NCBI GenBank assembly: GCA_029552745.1
Contig: JAKPDK010000158.1
Location: 1-64,000, forward strand
Origin: Candidatus Hydrogenedentota bacterium
Lineage (GTDB): Bacteria; Hydrogenedentota; Hydrogenedentia; Hydrogenedentales; SLHB01
Direction: 5' to 3'
Length of the DNA: 64,000 nt
In this document: in pieces, positions 1 through 13,132 of the stretch
Numbering within the stretch: position 1 is the first letter of the stretch
Layout: each line of letters begins with the position of its first letter
Translations under genes and position numbers: made by a program
Notes under the pieces: generated by a model
What the model saw: only the letters and a program-made list of their open reading frames with translations
Databases searched by the model: none
What the model was told of the DNA's origin: nothing

Positions 1-15
1 GCGCTGCGCCCCTAC
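1..15. repeat. Truncated REP-like palindrome (right arm) at window edge
   Basis: The first 15 bases (GCGCTGCGCCCCTAC) are identical to the 3' half of the complete palindrome at 394-422. The left arm would lie outside the window. It sits just upstream of the transposase gene, as REP elements do around RAYT genes. Confidence 0.7.
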
Positions 16-48
16 GATATCTGAATTTGCCGCAACGGAGGATTTACC

Positions 49-3895
<3,847 letters not shown>

Positions 3896-3899
<4 letters not shown>

Positions 3900-4204
3900 A
3901 AAAGAGCGTCATGCCAGACTGGGTACCGCTAGAAGAGGCAGTGCCGCTCGACCTGTTCAAAGCCGACGTCCACGCATGGGCACGGCGGCTGGGAGTTACT
4001 CCCCGCGAAATCCGCCTGCGCCCGATGAAACGCAAGTGGGCTAGTTGCTCCTCGCAAGGCCGCCTGACCTTCGATACGGATTTGTTGCGCCAGCCGCCCA
4101 ATTTTCGGCGCGAGGTCATTGTACACGAACTGCTGCATCTCAAGGTCCCAAACCACGGACCGCTGTTCAAAGCACTGCTTAAAGCATATCTTCAAAACCG
4201 TTGA
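3896..4204 (+). CDS. Short DUF45/YgjP-type zinc metallopeptidase, 102 aa
   Basis: The product has the HExxH zinc site as His77-Glu78-x-x-His81 in VIVHELLH, with a further Asn86-His87, as in the YgjP/SprT-like (DUF45) gluzincins. At 102 residues it is well below full-length YgjP, but short versions of this family are known next to hsdR. It overlaps hsdR by 4 bp (ATGA at 3896-3899), so it is very probably translated with HsdR. Its substrate is unknown. The conserved RKWASCSSQGRLTFDT segment before the zinc site is typical of the family, so the gene looks intact. Confidence 0.85.
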
Positions 4205-4489
4205 TAATACCCTTCGGCAACGAAAAAGTCCCTGTACAGAACAACACCCAACACATGATTCGAATCGTTCGTTCGATTTGTTCCCGCAGGGAAATGCAAA
4301 CTTGGTACACAAGCAACCTTTCAAACAGACCTTAAACACCCAGGGATACGTGACACACCAACGTTCAAAAGGTTCTGGCTGGATTCGGTTGGCGTGAGGT
4401 GCAAGACTTAGTTACGTTTGGGTTACCTTGTGGGATAAAATAGGTGGGAAAAGTCTGGATGAAGCGGAAGGCTTGTTGAGAAACGAAGC

Positions 4490-4984
4490 ATGAGATTAGA
4501 CGCGGCTAATTTTGTTTATTATCACCCGAAGGGCGCGATGTATGGGTGGTTTTCTGATAAAGGTTTGAGGTTTTTGGAGTTGCCTCTGCCGAATCAGCGG
4601 AAACTGCCTTTGTTACACTCCTTCGTAAATGACCATCGAGTATGGATCTTGCATGAAGCGCTGGAACGCTATTTTGCTGGCATTCGGGAAGATTTCGAGC
4701 GGGTTCCTCTGGATTTTACGGGCGCGACGCCGTTTCAGGAAAAAGTCTGGCGGGCGGCACGGAACGTTTCATGGGGCACGGTCTCTACGTATGGGGCTCT
4801 GGCAAAAATGCTTGAAAAGCCGAATGCCGCGCGCGCCGTGGGCAACGCGTTAGGAGCAAATCCGTTGCCTATCCTGGTGCCGTGCCACAGATTTTTGAGG
4901 ACGGACGGACAACTGGGCGGCTTCTCGTCGGGGCTGGAGTGGAAAAAGGAACTCCTTCGGGTAGAAGGCATCTCCGTGCACTAG
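4490..4984 (+). CDS. ogt: Methylated-DNA--protein-cysteine methyltransferase, 164 aa
   Basis: Suicide DNA-repair protein that moves alkyl groups from O6-alkylguanine to its own cysteine. The acceptor is Cys132 in the PCHR motif (VPCHRFLRTDG), preceded by the helix-turn-helix ARAVGNALGANP and followed by GGFSSGLEWKKELL, all standard for Ogt/MGMT. The N-terminal domain is short and divergent. There is no strong Shine-Dalgarno near the ATG. It is convergent with accC, 39 bp away. The 285 bp between this gene and the metallopeptidase show no gene or clear signal. Confidence 0.93.
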   Translation: MRLDAANFVYYHPKGAMYGWFSDKGLRFLELPLPNQRKLPLLHSFVNDHRVWILHEALERYFAGIREDFERVPLDFTGATPFQEKVWRAARNVSWGTVSTYGALAKMLEKPNAARAVGNALGANPLPILVPCHRFLRTDGQLGGFSSGLEWKKELLRVEGISVH

Positions 4985-5023
4985 ACTATCCCGCCGGGAG
5001 AATGTTCCTGGAACGCTTGGCGC

Positions 5024-6367
5024 CTACTTAGCCCGCGGCAAAAATTGCTCGATGAACGTGGGGGACAATTCGCCACGCCGGAATCCATCACTTTCCACTA
5101 TCCGCGCACAGAGTTTGGCAGTGGTACGTACCCCTTCGGTGGTAAACTCATCCAGCGCTGCCACAAGACGATTGATCGCCTCGTCACGTGTTCTGCCGCG
5201 CGCGATGACCTTTGCGAGAAGCGAATCGTAATACCGTGGGACAACATAGCCGGAATAGAGGTGACTATCCACACGAATCCCGGCACCTCCTGGCAGATGA
5301 CACCGCGAGATCAACCCAGGCGAAGGCGCAAAATTGTTTTCGGGGTCTTCCGCGTACACGCGCGCCTCAATAGCGGCGCCGGTAGGCTTGAGCGCGTCCA
5401 CTTCGAGAGGTTCGCCGGCTGCAACGCGGAATTGTTCTACCACGAGGTCTGCCCCTGTAACTTCCTCGGTGACCGGGTGTTCCACCTGGATTCGTGCATT
5501 AAACTCGATGAAATAGAATTCACCATCGGGCGCCAGCAAGAACTCGGCTGTGCCAGCGTTGGTGTAATTGATTGCTTTTGCCGCTTTTACAGCTGCGGCT
5601 GCCATTTTCTTACGAAGAGCGGGGGTAAGCCCCGTGGACGGGGTTTCCTCGATCAATTTTTGGTGACGTCGCTGAATGGTACACTCGCGCTCCCCCAGAG
5701 CAACCACTTTACCGTGTTGGTCGCCCATGATCTGAAACTCGACGTGCCGCGCGCCCTCGATGAATTTCTCGATGTACACGCCCGGATTGCCAAACGCGGC
5801 TTCTGCTTCCGCAGCAGCAAGACTGAGGGCGTTCTTCAGCGCGACATCGTTGTGCGCGGTGCGCATGCCTTTTCCCCCTCCGCCGGCAGATGCCTTGACC
5901 AGAACGGGGAATCCGATTTCCTTGGCGATGGCTAGGGCTTCCTCCGGGTCTGATACAAGCCCCTCGCTCCCGGGCACCACCGGCACCCCCGCCTCTCGTA
6001 CACGCCTCCGACATGCCGCTTTGTCCCCACTTAAGGAAATCGCTTCCGGAGTAGGCCCGATAAATCCGATGTTACATTCACGGCATATCTCCGCGAATTT
6101 GGCATTTTCCGATAGAAACCCATATCCGGGGTGAATCGCGTGGGCGTCACAAATCTCAGCGGCAGCAATTATGCTAGGAATATGCAAATAGCTTTCCGAA
6201 GCAGACGGGGGACCTATACAAATGCTTTCGTCCGCCAACGACGTGTGCAGGCTATCCTGATCGGCCGTCGAGTAAACCGCAATAGACGTGATCCCCAGTT
6301 GGCGACACGCGCGAATAATACGAACTGCAATCTCACCCCGATTAGCTATGAGTATGCGACGAAACAT
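5024..6367 (-). CDS. accC: Acetyl-CoA carboxylase, biotin carboxylase subunit, 447 aa
   Basis: Carboxylates biotin on AccB using ATP and bicarbonate, the first half-reaction of malonyl-CoA synthesis. It starts MFRRILIANRGEIAVRI, the canonical N-terminus. The ATP-grasp glycine loop is KASAGGGGKGMR, and EFNARIQVEHPVTEE is the catalytic and biotin-contact region. The frame is open 20 codons further upstream, but the ATG at 6367 is preferred because AGGAG lies at the accB stop just before it and all family members begin there. It is 10 bp downstream of accB in the same transcript. Confidence 0.97.
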   Translation of the reverse strand: MFRRILIANRGEIAVRIIRACRQLGITSIAVYSTADQDSLHTSLADESICIGPPSASESYLHIPSIIAAAEICDAHAIHPGYGFLSENAKFAEICRECNIGFIGPTPEAISLSGDKAACRRRVREAGVPVVPGSEGLVSDPEEALAIAKEIGFPVLVKASAGGGGKGMRTAHNDVALKNALSLAAAEAEAAFGNPGVYIEKFIEGARHVEFQIMGDQHGKVVALGERECTIQRRHQKLIEETPSTGLTPALRKKMAAAAVKAAKAINYTNAGTAEFLLAPDGEFYFIEFNARIQVEHPVTEEVTGADLVVEQFRVAAGEPLEVDALKPTGAAIEARVYAEDPENNFAPSPGLISRCHLPGGAGIRVDSHLYSGYVVPRYYDSLLAKVIARGRTRDEAINRLVAALDEFTTEGVRTTAKLCARIVESDGFRRGELSPTFIEQFLPRAK

Positions 6368-6377
6368 GCGGTGTGCC

Positions 6378-6893
6378 TCACTCCTCTTCCACAGGTCTGA
6401 CGGCAAACAAGGGCTGACCGAACTCAACGGGCTCCGCGTTTTCGACTAGGATCTTTTCGATGATGCAGGGGAATTTCGCGGTAACTTCGTTCATCAACTT
6501 CATCGCCTCGACGATACATACAGTTTGGTCTGCTTCCACACGGTCACCCACCCGAACAAAAGGCGGCTCTCCCGGTGCGGGTGCCGCGTAAAACACGCCC
6601 ACCATGGGGGCATTAATCGTGACAAGTCCCTCCAAATCGTCAGCCGCGTCCCCCTCTGCTGGTTCGGAAACAGGGGCACTGGAGGAAACCTTCGGCAAAG
6701 CAGTTTCCACTCGCGGCGCACTCGGCGGTTCCACATAAACCGGTGGCGACACCACGGGGGCATGCGGAATAACCTGTGACACGGCTTGTGCCTTTTTCAG
6801 CACAATTCGGGTACCCCCGTCCTCTAACTCCATCTCGCTGATTTTCGATTGTTCAAATATTTGTATCAGTTCCCGCAGTTTATCAAGTTCCAC
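6378..6893 (-). CDS. accB: Acetyl-CoA carboxylase, biotin carboxyl carrier protein, 171 aa
   Basis: Carries the biotin of acetyl-CoA carboxylase. The C-terminal biotinyl domain has the biotinylated lysine in VEAMKLMNEV, and the N-terminal helix (MELDKLRELIQIFEQ) is typical of AccB. A Pro/Ala-rich linker joins the two. It directly precedes accC and lies 80 bp downstream of the M24 peptidase gene. Many bacteria have efp between pepQ and accB; here it is absent. Confidence 0.97.
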   Translation of the reverse strand: MELDKLRELIQIFEQSKISEMELEDGGTRIVLKKAQAVSQVIPHAPVVSPPVYVEPPSAPRVETALPKVSSSAPVSEPAEGDAADDLEGLVTINAPMVGVFYAAPAPGEPPFVRVGDRVEADQTVCIVEAMKLMNEVTAKFPCIIEKILVENAEPVEFGQPLFAVRPVEEE

Positions 6894-6973
6894 TGCGCAA
6901 CCCTCCTAGCCCCGAAACAGACCCGCATCCCATACAGGTCTGATTGGCTTCTTCTGTCTATACCCCAAAATCT

Positions 6974-8074
6974 TCACCTCGTCAATTCTTTGGAAGCACG
7001 CGTCATGACCCTGCATCCAACCGAGGTGACCACAATAACATCTTCAATACGCACACCACCTTGCCCCGGAATATAAATACCCGGTTCCACCGTCAGTACC
7101 ATGCCCGGTTCTAACACTACCTCGGATTGAGGATTCAAACGGGGAGCTTCGTGAATCTCAATGCCAAGGCCATGTCCCAATCCGTGGCCAAAATACTGCC
7201 CAAAGCCGGCTTCTGAGATGATGGTACGCGCCACGGCATCAAGTTCACGACAGGTCATTCCTGCTTTTGCAGCCGCCAGCGCCGCCAGCTGAGCATTCAA
7301 GACAGTCTGGTATACATGCCCAAACCAGTCAGGATGCATGCTACCGAACACGGTCGTTCGAGTCAAGTCAGAACAGTAGCCCCGCCACTTACAGCCAAAG
7401 TCGAGCAACACCACATCTCCTTCAGAGAGGCGGGCATCGCCTGGCTTTCCGTGCGGCAACGAGGTGCGTTTACCAAACAGCACAATCGTATCAAAAGAGG
7501 GAGCCTCTGCACCACGGAGCTTCATTTCGTAATCAATTTTCGCCGCCACTTCGCGTTCCGTTACTCCCGGAGCAAGTCCCTTAAGAACGTCTACCAACAC
7601 CGACTCGGCGACCCGTAAAGCGCCATCTATGGCGGCGATTTCGTTTTCGTCTTTCACCTGCCGCAAGTTGGACAGCACCCCAGGAATATCCCGGAGCCTC
7701 CCAAGGTAGTTCTTCTCAAGTGTACGTAAAGCCCCTACCGTAAGAGATTCCGGCTCGTATGCTGCCACCTGGCATCCAACCGATTGCAACCTTTCTGCTA
7801 CTCGCACGCAGATATCTCCGGATATTTCCTCGACGGGAAAACCTACCACTTCCGCCCGTGCTTGCTCCGTGTAACGCGAATCACAAAAGAAAAACTCTTC
7901 TTTCCGGGTCACAATCACGGCAGAGGTGGAGCCGCGGAAACCTGTCAAGTATTGATTGGCAGCAGCGTTAAGGCTGAAAAAACCGTCGCAGGAATTAGCA
8001 CAAAGGTTTTCGCGCAATTTTTTCACGCGTTCCAACATGACTTTACGGTTCTCCCAGTGTTCCAAACGACTCAT
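6974..8074 (-). CDS. M24 family aminopeptidase (Xaa-Pro aminopeptidase/PepQ type), 366 aa
   Basis: Dinuclear-metal peptidase of the pita-bread fold, expected to act on Xaa-Pro bonds. Visible metal ligands are the Asp pair in VLLDFGCKWRGYCSDLTR, the His in GHGLGHGLGIEIHE and the Glu residues in LTVEPGIYIPG and GVRIEDV. The N-terminal creatinase-like domain (ANQYLTGFRGSTSAVIV) is present. The ATG at 8074 is chosen because it forms an ATGA overlap with the upstream gene; the longer open frame runs back into that gene without family similarity. It is the last gene of the polysaccharide run before accBC. Confidence 0.92.
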   Translation of the reverse strand: MSRLEHWENRKVMLERVKKLRENLCANSCDGFFSLNAAANQYLTGFRGSTSAVIVTRKEEFFFCDSRYTEQARAEVVGFPVEEISGDICVRVAERLQSVGCQVAAYEPESLTVGALRTLEKNYLGRLRDIPGVLSNLRQVKDENEIAAIDGALRVAESVLVDVLKGLAPGVTEREVAAKIDYEMKLRGAEAPSFDTIVLFGKRTSLPHGKPGDARLSEGDVVLLDFGCKWRGYCSDLTRTTVFGSMHPDWFGHVYQTVLNAQLAALAAAKAGMTCRELDAVARTIISEAGFGQYFGHGLGHGLGIEIHEAPRLNPQSEVVLEPGMVLTVEPGIYIPGQGGVRIEDVIVVTSVGCRVMTRASKELTR

Positions 8075-10914
8075 TCGCGGGCAGGCAATGTCTCTGCATA
8101 TTGCAGAGCCTTTTCTCCTTCTTCTATGTACTTGCTTGCCTCCGCTCGCATGTCGGCGTTGGAAGATTCTTGCAAAGCTTTTCCATACTGGACCAATCTC
8201 TGTCCGTAACGCGTCCATATTTCCCGCGAAGTCGGGTAGAGCTCCGCGCTGCGACGGTAAGCGTCAACCGCTTCACGAAATAGTTCTGGGCGACGAGGGC
8301 TTTCTTCGGCGCCTGCCCGTAACCATAAGATTCTGCCCAGCAACTCATAGTTCACGGCTTGCATGGGACTACGCCGCACAATTTCCCGAGTCCAAAAAAG
8401 GCATTTGTCGAGCAGCCGCCGGCGTTCGTCAGTCATCGGTTTTTGCTGTGCCGTCAATAAGTCATACCATTGGAAAATATGGGCGGCAAGGTCGGGGCTA
8501 TGCGGATACGCCTCATCCACTCGCTTCGCCCGTTCCAGCCACTGGGCTACGGCATTTCTTGCCGCGACATACGCCTTCTCTCTGTCCGTCACCACAAACT
8601 CTTCGAACCCTGTCCGAGCCGCTTTTCCGTCTCCCTTCGACAGAATGCCAGCCAAATTTTGCGGCGGTCCCACCACTTTACCAAAGGACATGGCTACATT
8701 ATCCGAACCGACCAGTGCTTTCACAAACCGATAAGGAATGCGCAGCGGTTGAGATGGAACGGGACTATCAGGTTTGCAATTTTTCAGGAGAAACTCAGCC
8801 GTGCTGAGCCGGGCGTTTATTGTCGGTGGATCCGCCAACACTTGGTCTACCGCCCGAAGCCCCATTGTTCCCACGGAAAAAACTGCGGCGATAAGTACCG
8901 AAAGTACACCGATCGCCCGCGCCAGGTAACGAGGGGAAGGCTCCGGCAACCTATTTCCCTCTTTACACAAGCCACCCCAAGCCACCAAAAGTCCTGCCAT
9001 GAGATACTGAAACGTAGCGAGGCTCGGATTGTAAAAATTGAAATCCACCAAAGAATGCAACAAGAATGCAAACACGCCGCCAAACAAGCCCGCCGCAAAA
9101 AGTTTGTTCCCGGCATCCTTAGTTCTTTGAAGCACGCGCACGCCATAGAACAAGATGGAACCCCAAAAAGCGCAAAACACCAACACACCCAAGATACCCG
9201 TCTCGCAAAATATCTGCAGGTAGTCATTATGTGCCTGTTTCACGTCGCCTGCACCAAGAAACTGATACCGCGGGTAAATAACACCAAAATTACCCAGCCC
9301 AATTCCACGAAACCAGTAATCCTTTAGAATTCGCAGTCCAACCTCCCAATACCCCACTCTCAAAGCGAACGTAAGGGGACTCATCAATTCCGCGGGAGAA
9401 ATTGGCCTTCCTTGAACCGAAGCAGCTTGTGTTGCGGATGCAGAGGCCGTATTTTGGGGCTCAGACATGGTTTCATTCGCAAAAACAGGGTTAAGGACAC
9501 CACTTGCAAAGAACGCAGACATTCCCAGGCATATCAAAAGCGCTGCCAACATCGTGACAACGTTTGAATCGGATTTCGCATGCCGCCACCCCCTCATCCT
9601 ACTCGCAAATAAAATAAATACCGTAATAAAAGTACTCAACGCCAACGCCAACATCCCACCGCGGGAGACGGTCAAAATCAAAGCATAACTGCAAACAAAA
9701 AGCGCAGAACACGCCATGGCTACTTGAGCATAGAGCCAAAACAGGGGCAAGCCTTTTTTCTTTACAGTCCACCAAGTCAAAACCGCGATGGCAATAGGTA
9801 TAAAAACAGACGACAAAGCCAAAAGCGTGCCGCGGCTTGGCGGTGAGTTTTGTGCGAACAGTTGAAGTCCAAAAAGAAACACCAATCCAAACGTAATCAA
9901 CAAAGCCACCAACCATGCAAATACGGCAGCCGCCGCAGCGTCTCCCGTAACGATCCCCAACACGAAGCCTCGTTGTTGCCTCACTTCTTTCGATACCCTA
10001 CGAGACGATTCGTCTTGTGTCCCTGTCTTTTTGACCTTTCGTAGCCTTGTAACACGAGACACAAGCACCCCCGCGGAAGTTGGAATAACCAAAATGAGAA
10101 AAGCCGCCAAGGCATTTGCGAAAAGAAATGTTCCGAACGCCCTATTTGAATAGAGACGGTGAAGAAGCTCAGGCCGGTTTGCCGCATTCCCGACTTGCTG
10201 AGCCAAGATCTCCGGACTGCGCTCCACTACAGCGCGAATCTGCGGGATTTGATACTTAATATTCCATGCCGCATAAATGGATTCTGCCACACCAACACAC
10301 AACAACGCGGCGACGACGATGCCAAGCGAAACTCGCGAACGACAAGAAGTAATCACCGTCAGAAAGAGAAATGTATAGCCCAACCAATTGATCCAGTACC
10401 TGTAGGAATTGTCAAACTGAATGGTCCACAACAACCCTACGCCCGTTACTACCAAGAAGATAGAGGGCAATACCCAAAAGCGACGATGAAAGAAAACCCC
10501 ATCGTAGATCAAAACTTTCCCGATGCTTCCCATAAAGAGAAGCGCGGCAGCCCAAAAGAAATACACGTTGTACTGTGGAAACGTTATTCCGTCAACCCAC
10601 GGTCGGACAAATACGATTGCCGCCAAGCCATTCGCAATAGCCAGTTCGTGCGCCCGGGAAGGATTTTGGGGATAGACAAAACGGGACATCGCAAGCGCAA
10701 CCAGCCCGCATACCCCCGAAAGAACCGCCCCATAAGGCAATGTCCGCAACGTCGGCAACAATATCGCCCACACTATCAACAGCACGAGCAAAATGGCTTC
10801 GTAAACGGCTACGCGAGTCCAAGAAACCTCTTCTTCTGGTGCAACGACGCTGGGCGACTCAAGAGATTTCTCGCTAGTTGTCGCCAAGTCCTTTTTCTTT
10901 TTTGAACGCTTCAT
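8071..10914 (-). CDS. O-antigen ligase/polymerase-like membrane protein with C-terminal TPR region, 947 aa
   Basis: Large integral membrane protein of the Wzy_C/WaaL superfamily, expected to polymerise or ligate lipid-linked polysaccharide in the periplasm. Many hydrophobic segments fill the first two thirds. The signature loop QAHNDYLQIFCETGILG is followed by a membrane helix. The last third is soluble, with tetratricopeptide-like repeats (EAVDAYRRSAELYP, then ASKYIEEGEKALQYAE). The N-terminus is strongly basic (MKRSKKKKD). The ATG at 10914 overlaps the preceding stop (ATGA). Neighbouring glycosyltransferases support a role in surface glycan export. Ligase and polymerase cannot be told apart from sequence alone. 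Confidence 0.85.
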   Translation of the reverse strand: MKRSKKKKDLATTSEKSLESPSVVAPEEEVSWTRVAVYEAILLVLLIVWAILLPTLRTLPYGAVLSGVCGLVALAMSRFVYPQNPSRAHELAIANGLAAIVFVRPWVDGITFPQYNVYFFWAAALLFMGSIGKVLIYDGVFFHRRFWVLPSIFLVVTGVGLLWTIQFDNSYRYWINWLGYTFLFLTVITSCRSRVSLGIVVAALLCVGVAESIYAAWNIKYQIPQIRAVVERSPEILAQQVGNAANRPELLHRLYSNRAFGTFLFANALAAFLILVIPTSAGVLVSRVTRLRKVKKTGTQDESSRRVSKEVRQQRGFVLGIVTGDAAAAAVFAWLVALLITFGLVFLFGLQLFAQNSPPSRGTLLALSSVFIPIAIAVLTWWTVKKKGLPLFWLYAQVAMACSALFVCSYALILTVSRGGMLALALSTFITVFILFASRMRGWRHAKSDSNVVTMLAALLICLGMSAFFASGVLNPVFANETMSEPQNTASASATQAASVQGRPISPAELMSPLTFALRVGYWEVGLRILKDYWFRGIGLGNFGVIYPRYQFLGAGDVKQAHNDYLQIFCETGILGVLVFCAFWGSILFYGVRVLQRTKDAGNKLFAAGLFGGVFAFLLHSLVDFNFYNPSLATFQYLMAGLLVAWGGLCKEGNRLPEPSPRYLARAIGVLSVLIAAVFSVGTMGLRAVDQVLADPPTINARLSTAEFLLKNCKPDSPVPSQPLRIPYRFVKALVGSDNVAMSFGKVVGPPQNLAGILSKGDGKAARTGFEEFVVTDREKAYVAARNAVAQWLERAKRVDEAYPHSPDLAAHIFQWYDLLTAQQKPMTDERRRLLDKCLFWTREIVRRSPMQAVNYELLGRILWLRAGAEESPRRPELFREAVDAYRRSAELYPTSREIWTRYGQRLVQYGKALQESSNADMRAEASKYIEEGEKALQYAETLPARE

Positions 10915-12026
10915 GATCCTTTTTTGCCAGCATGATTCACACTCATCAAGAGCACGATCAGACCAAATACACCCACAATTTGCACGAGAATCACCACAGC
11001 ACCCCACAAGTCTACCTGTCGCAGAAGAACTGCCCCCATGCCGCTAACCACCCCCACGAGATAAATAAACTCTACCGCCTGCCTGGGCGTCATGCCCATG
11101 GTCACAAGACGGTGCGAAAAATGACGCTTATCACCTTTCATTATAGACTCGCGACCTCTCCAGCGAATAAAAACGACACTGGCTGTATCAAAAAGCGGCA
11201 CACTCAACGCAGCCAGCGGTGCCAATATCGCCGTTCGGGAATGAGATTCGGACGTATAGAAGGTTGCCAAAACAGAAGCCACCGCGAGCACATACCCGCA
11301 AAACAACGCCCCACTATCCCCCATATAAATTTTCGCAGGATTCATGTTGTGATATAAGAACCCTGCCGCGGCGCCCGCAAGTACCACCAAAAGCAGACAC
11401 ACAAATGTTTCATCCGGTACCAACGAAGCAAACATCGCGACGGCGGCGATTGCCGTTATACCTGCACACAAGCCATCCATATTATCCAGAAAATTCATCG
11501 CATTCGTCATCAACACAATCCAGATAATCGTAATCGACCCCGTAACAAACACGCTTGCCCAATGCGCATCCCATACGTCAGGAATAAATAGGTCCAATCG
11601 TACCCCACCAAGCACGACCGCTAATGCGGCAATCAGTTCCCCTATCAATTTCGGCTCAGGTCGGAGAACCTTGATATCATCGATAATACCCAAAACAAAA
11701 ATGACAACGCCTCCGACAAAAATGCCTAGAAGTTTTCTGTTTGCCTCGTCACCAAGAAAGGAAAAGACATGCATGTGAAGCCAATCGGTGCCAAACACCC
11801 GCACAGGCTTCAACAGCAACAAACTCCCCGTAACGACTGCGCAAAACGTGATGAAAATTGCGGCACCGCCCAAAAGGGGAACGGGCGCCTTTTGCATTTT
11901 CCGTTCACCGGGATGATCGAGTACCCCCAACCGAATTGCCAAACGGCGCGTCCATTCAGTTAACAAAAGGCTACTCGCAAACGACACACCCAGCGCGTAA
12001 GCGTAAATCAAGTACCAGTTCGTCAC
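10911..12026 (-). CDS. Undecaprenyl-phosphate sugar-1-phosphate transferase (WecA/TagO/MraY family), 371 aa
   Basis: Membrane enzyme that moves a HexNAc-1-phosphate from the UDP-sugar to polyprenyl phosphate, starting glycan assembly. Family motifs are present: LDHPGERKMQKAPVPLLGG near the N-terminus, NAMNFLDNMDGLCAG (the Asp-rich catalytic region), YMGDSGALFCGY and HFSHRLVTMGMT. It has about ten hydrophobic segments. Its start overlaps the stop of the upstream glycosyltransferase (ATGA at 12023-12026). It most resembles the WecA/TagO branch, given its partners here and the absence of peptidoglycan genes nearby. Confidence 0.92.
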   Translation of the reverse strand: MTNWYLIYAYALGVSFASSLLLTEWTRRLAIRLGVLDHPGERKMQKAPVPLLGGAAIFITFCAVVTGSLLLLKPVRVFGTDWLHMHVFSFLGDEANRKLLGIFVGGVVIFVLGIIDDIKVLRPEPKLIGELIAALAVVLGGVRLDLFIPDVWDAHWASVFVTGSITIIWIVLMTNAMNFLDNMDGLCAGITAIAAVAMFASLVPDETFVCLLLVVLAGAAAGFLYHNMNPAKIYMGDSGALFCGYVLAVASVLATFYTSESHSRTAILAPLAALSVPLFDTASVVFIRWRGRESIMKGDKRHFSHRLVTMGMTPRQAVEFIYLVGVVSGMGAVLLRQVDLWGAVVILVQIVGVFGLIVLLMSVNHAGKKGS

Positions 12027-13132
12027 GAACTTCTTCCTGTCAAAACATCAACATAAAGTTCATATTCTCGCCGGGCTATATCTTCCGCTCGAAACTCCCG
12101 CCAGACTCGGCGCTTTGCCTCTTCGCCCATTCGTTCACGCAGCGCGGAGTTATCCAGAAGCGAATTCACCGCTTTCGCCAGTGCATCTGGATCTTTCGGG
12201 GGAACGTTCAACCCGGTTACACCGTCCAAGTTCACAAATTCCACACCCGTGCCTAACCGAGTGGCAACCACAGGTTTCCCGCACGCGTGCGCCTCTAACA
12301 TCGAAATCCCAAACGCCTCACTTCGGGCAACCGAAGGAAACACAAAAACATCACAAGCATGGAGATAATCCACCAAATCTTTCTGGTTTAGCTCTCCCGG
12401 AAAAGCTACCGATACACCCAGCGACTGCGCAAGCCTCTGATTTCGTTCGCGTTCTGGTCCGTCGCCAGCTATTACCACCCGCGCACGAATCTGAGCCGAT
12501 GCCATGACCAACTGGTCTATTCCTTTATAGTATCTGTGCCTACCCGAAAAAAGCACAAACCTGCCCCCGTATTGCTCACGAAGGGCTGCAACACGTCCCA
12601 GATCGGGATGCTCGAACTCCTCCGGAACAATCCCAAGAGGCACAATCCGACACCGCTCCCGCAACCGCTTCAGGGTGAAGGAGGTTTCGAGATATTGCGG
12701 CGACGCCACTAGTATCATATCAGCTCGTTTCAAGAACTTCATCTGGAAAGGCGCATAAAAACGCATCGCAGACGCTTGCCGTACGACGTCGCTTTGGTAC
12801 CGCACGATAAGACAAGAAGACGGGCGTGTCAGTAACCACGACAATTCGGCGGTGGGATTCGGACAGTGAATTACCGTGACTTCCCCCGCCAATTGTTTCA
12901 AGTAATAAGGAAAAAGCGGCGAAATCGGAGCGCTTTGAAACCGACCCCACTCCCCTACTTCCGTCACCGGAATCCCTTCATGCCACCGCTTCCGCGTAAA
13001 AACTCGCCGACTGCAGACCAGCGCCTCCACTTCCGCCCACTGTTTTTGATATCTGCACATCAACGCAAGATGACGCTCCATTCCCCCGTGAATTGGCGGA
13101 TCATAATCTTTGTAAACGTGTAAGATTCTCAT
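12023..13132 (-). CDS. GT-B fold glycosyltransferase (GT1/GT4 type), 369 aa
   Basis: Retaining glycosyltransferase with two Rossmann domains, expected to add a sugar to a lipid-linked intermediate on the cytoplasmic face. The N-terminal loop is IHGGMERHLALM. The C-terminal half shows VLFSGRHRYYKGIDQL and the EX7E motif in SEAFGISMLEAHACGKP. The ATG at 13132 (MRILHVYKDY) is chosen because it overlaps the upstream stop and matches family N-termini. Donor and acceptor are unknown. Confidence 0.9.
   Translation of the reverse strand: MRILHVYKDYDPPIHGGMERHLALMCRYQKQWAEVEALVCSRRVFTRKRWHEGIPVTEVGEWGRFQSAPISPLFPYYLKQLAGEVTVIHCPNPTAELSWLLTRPSSCLIVRYQSDVVRQASAMRFYAPFQMKFLKRADMILVASPQYLETSFTLKRLRERCRIVPLGIVPEEFEHPDLGRVAALREQYGGRFVLFSGRHRYYKGIDQLVMASAQIRARVVIAGDGPERERNQRLAQSLGVSVAFPGELNQKDLVDYLHACDVFVFPSVARSEAFGISMLEAHACGKPVVATRLGTGVEFVNLDGVTGLNVPPKDPDALAKAVNSLLDNSALRERMGEEAKRRVWREFRAEDIARREYELYVDVLTGRSS

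Noticed and set aside
8470-9327. 285-aa plus-strand frame inside the ligase gene
   Set aside because: Composition is unlike protein-coding neighbours and it opposes a well-supported gene.
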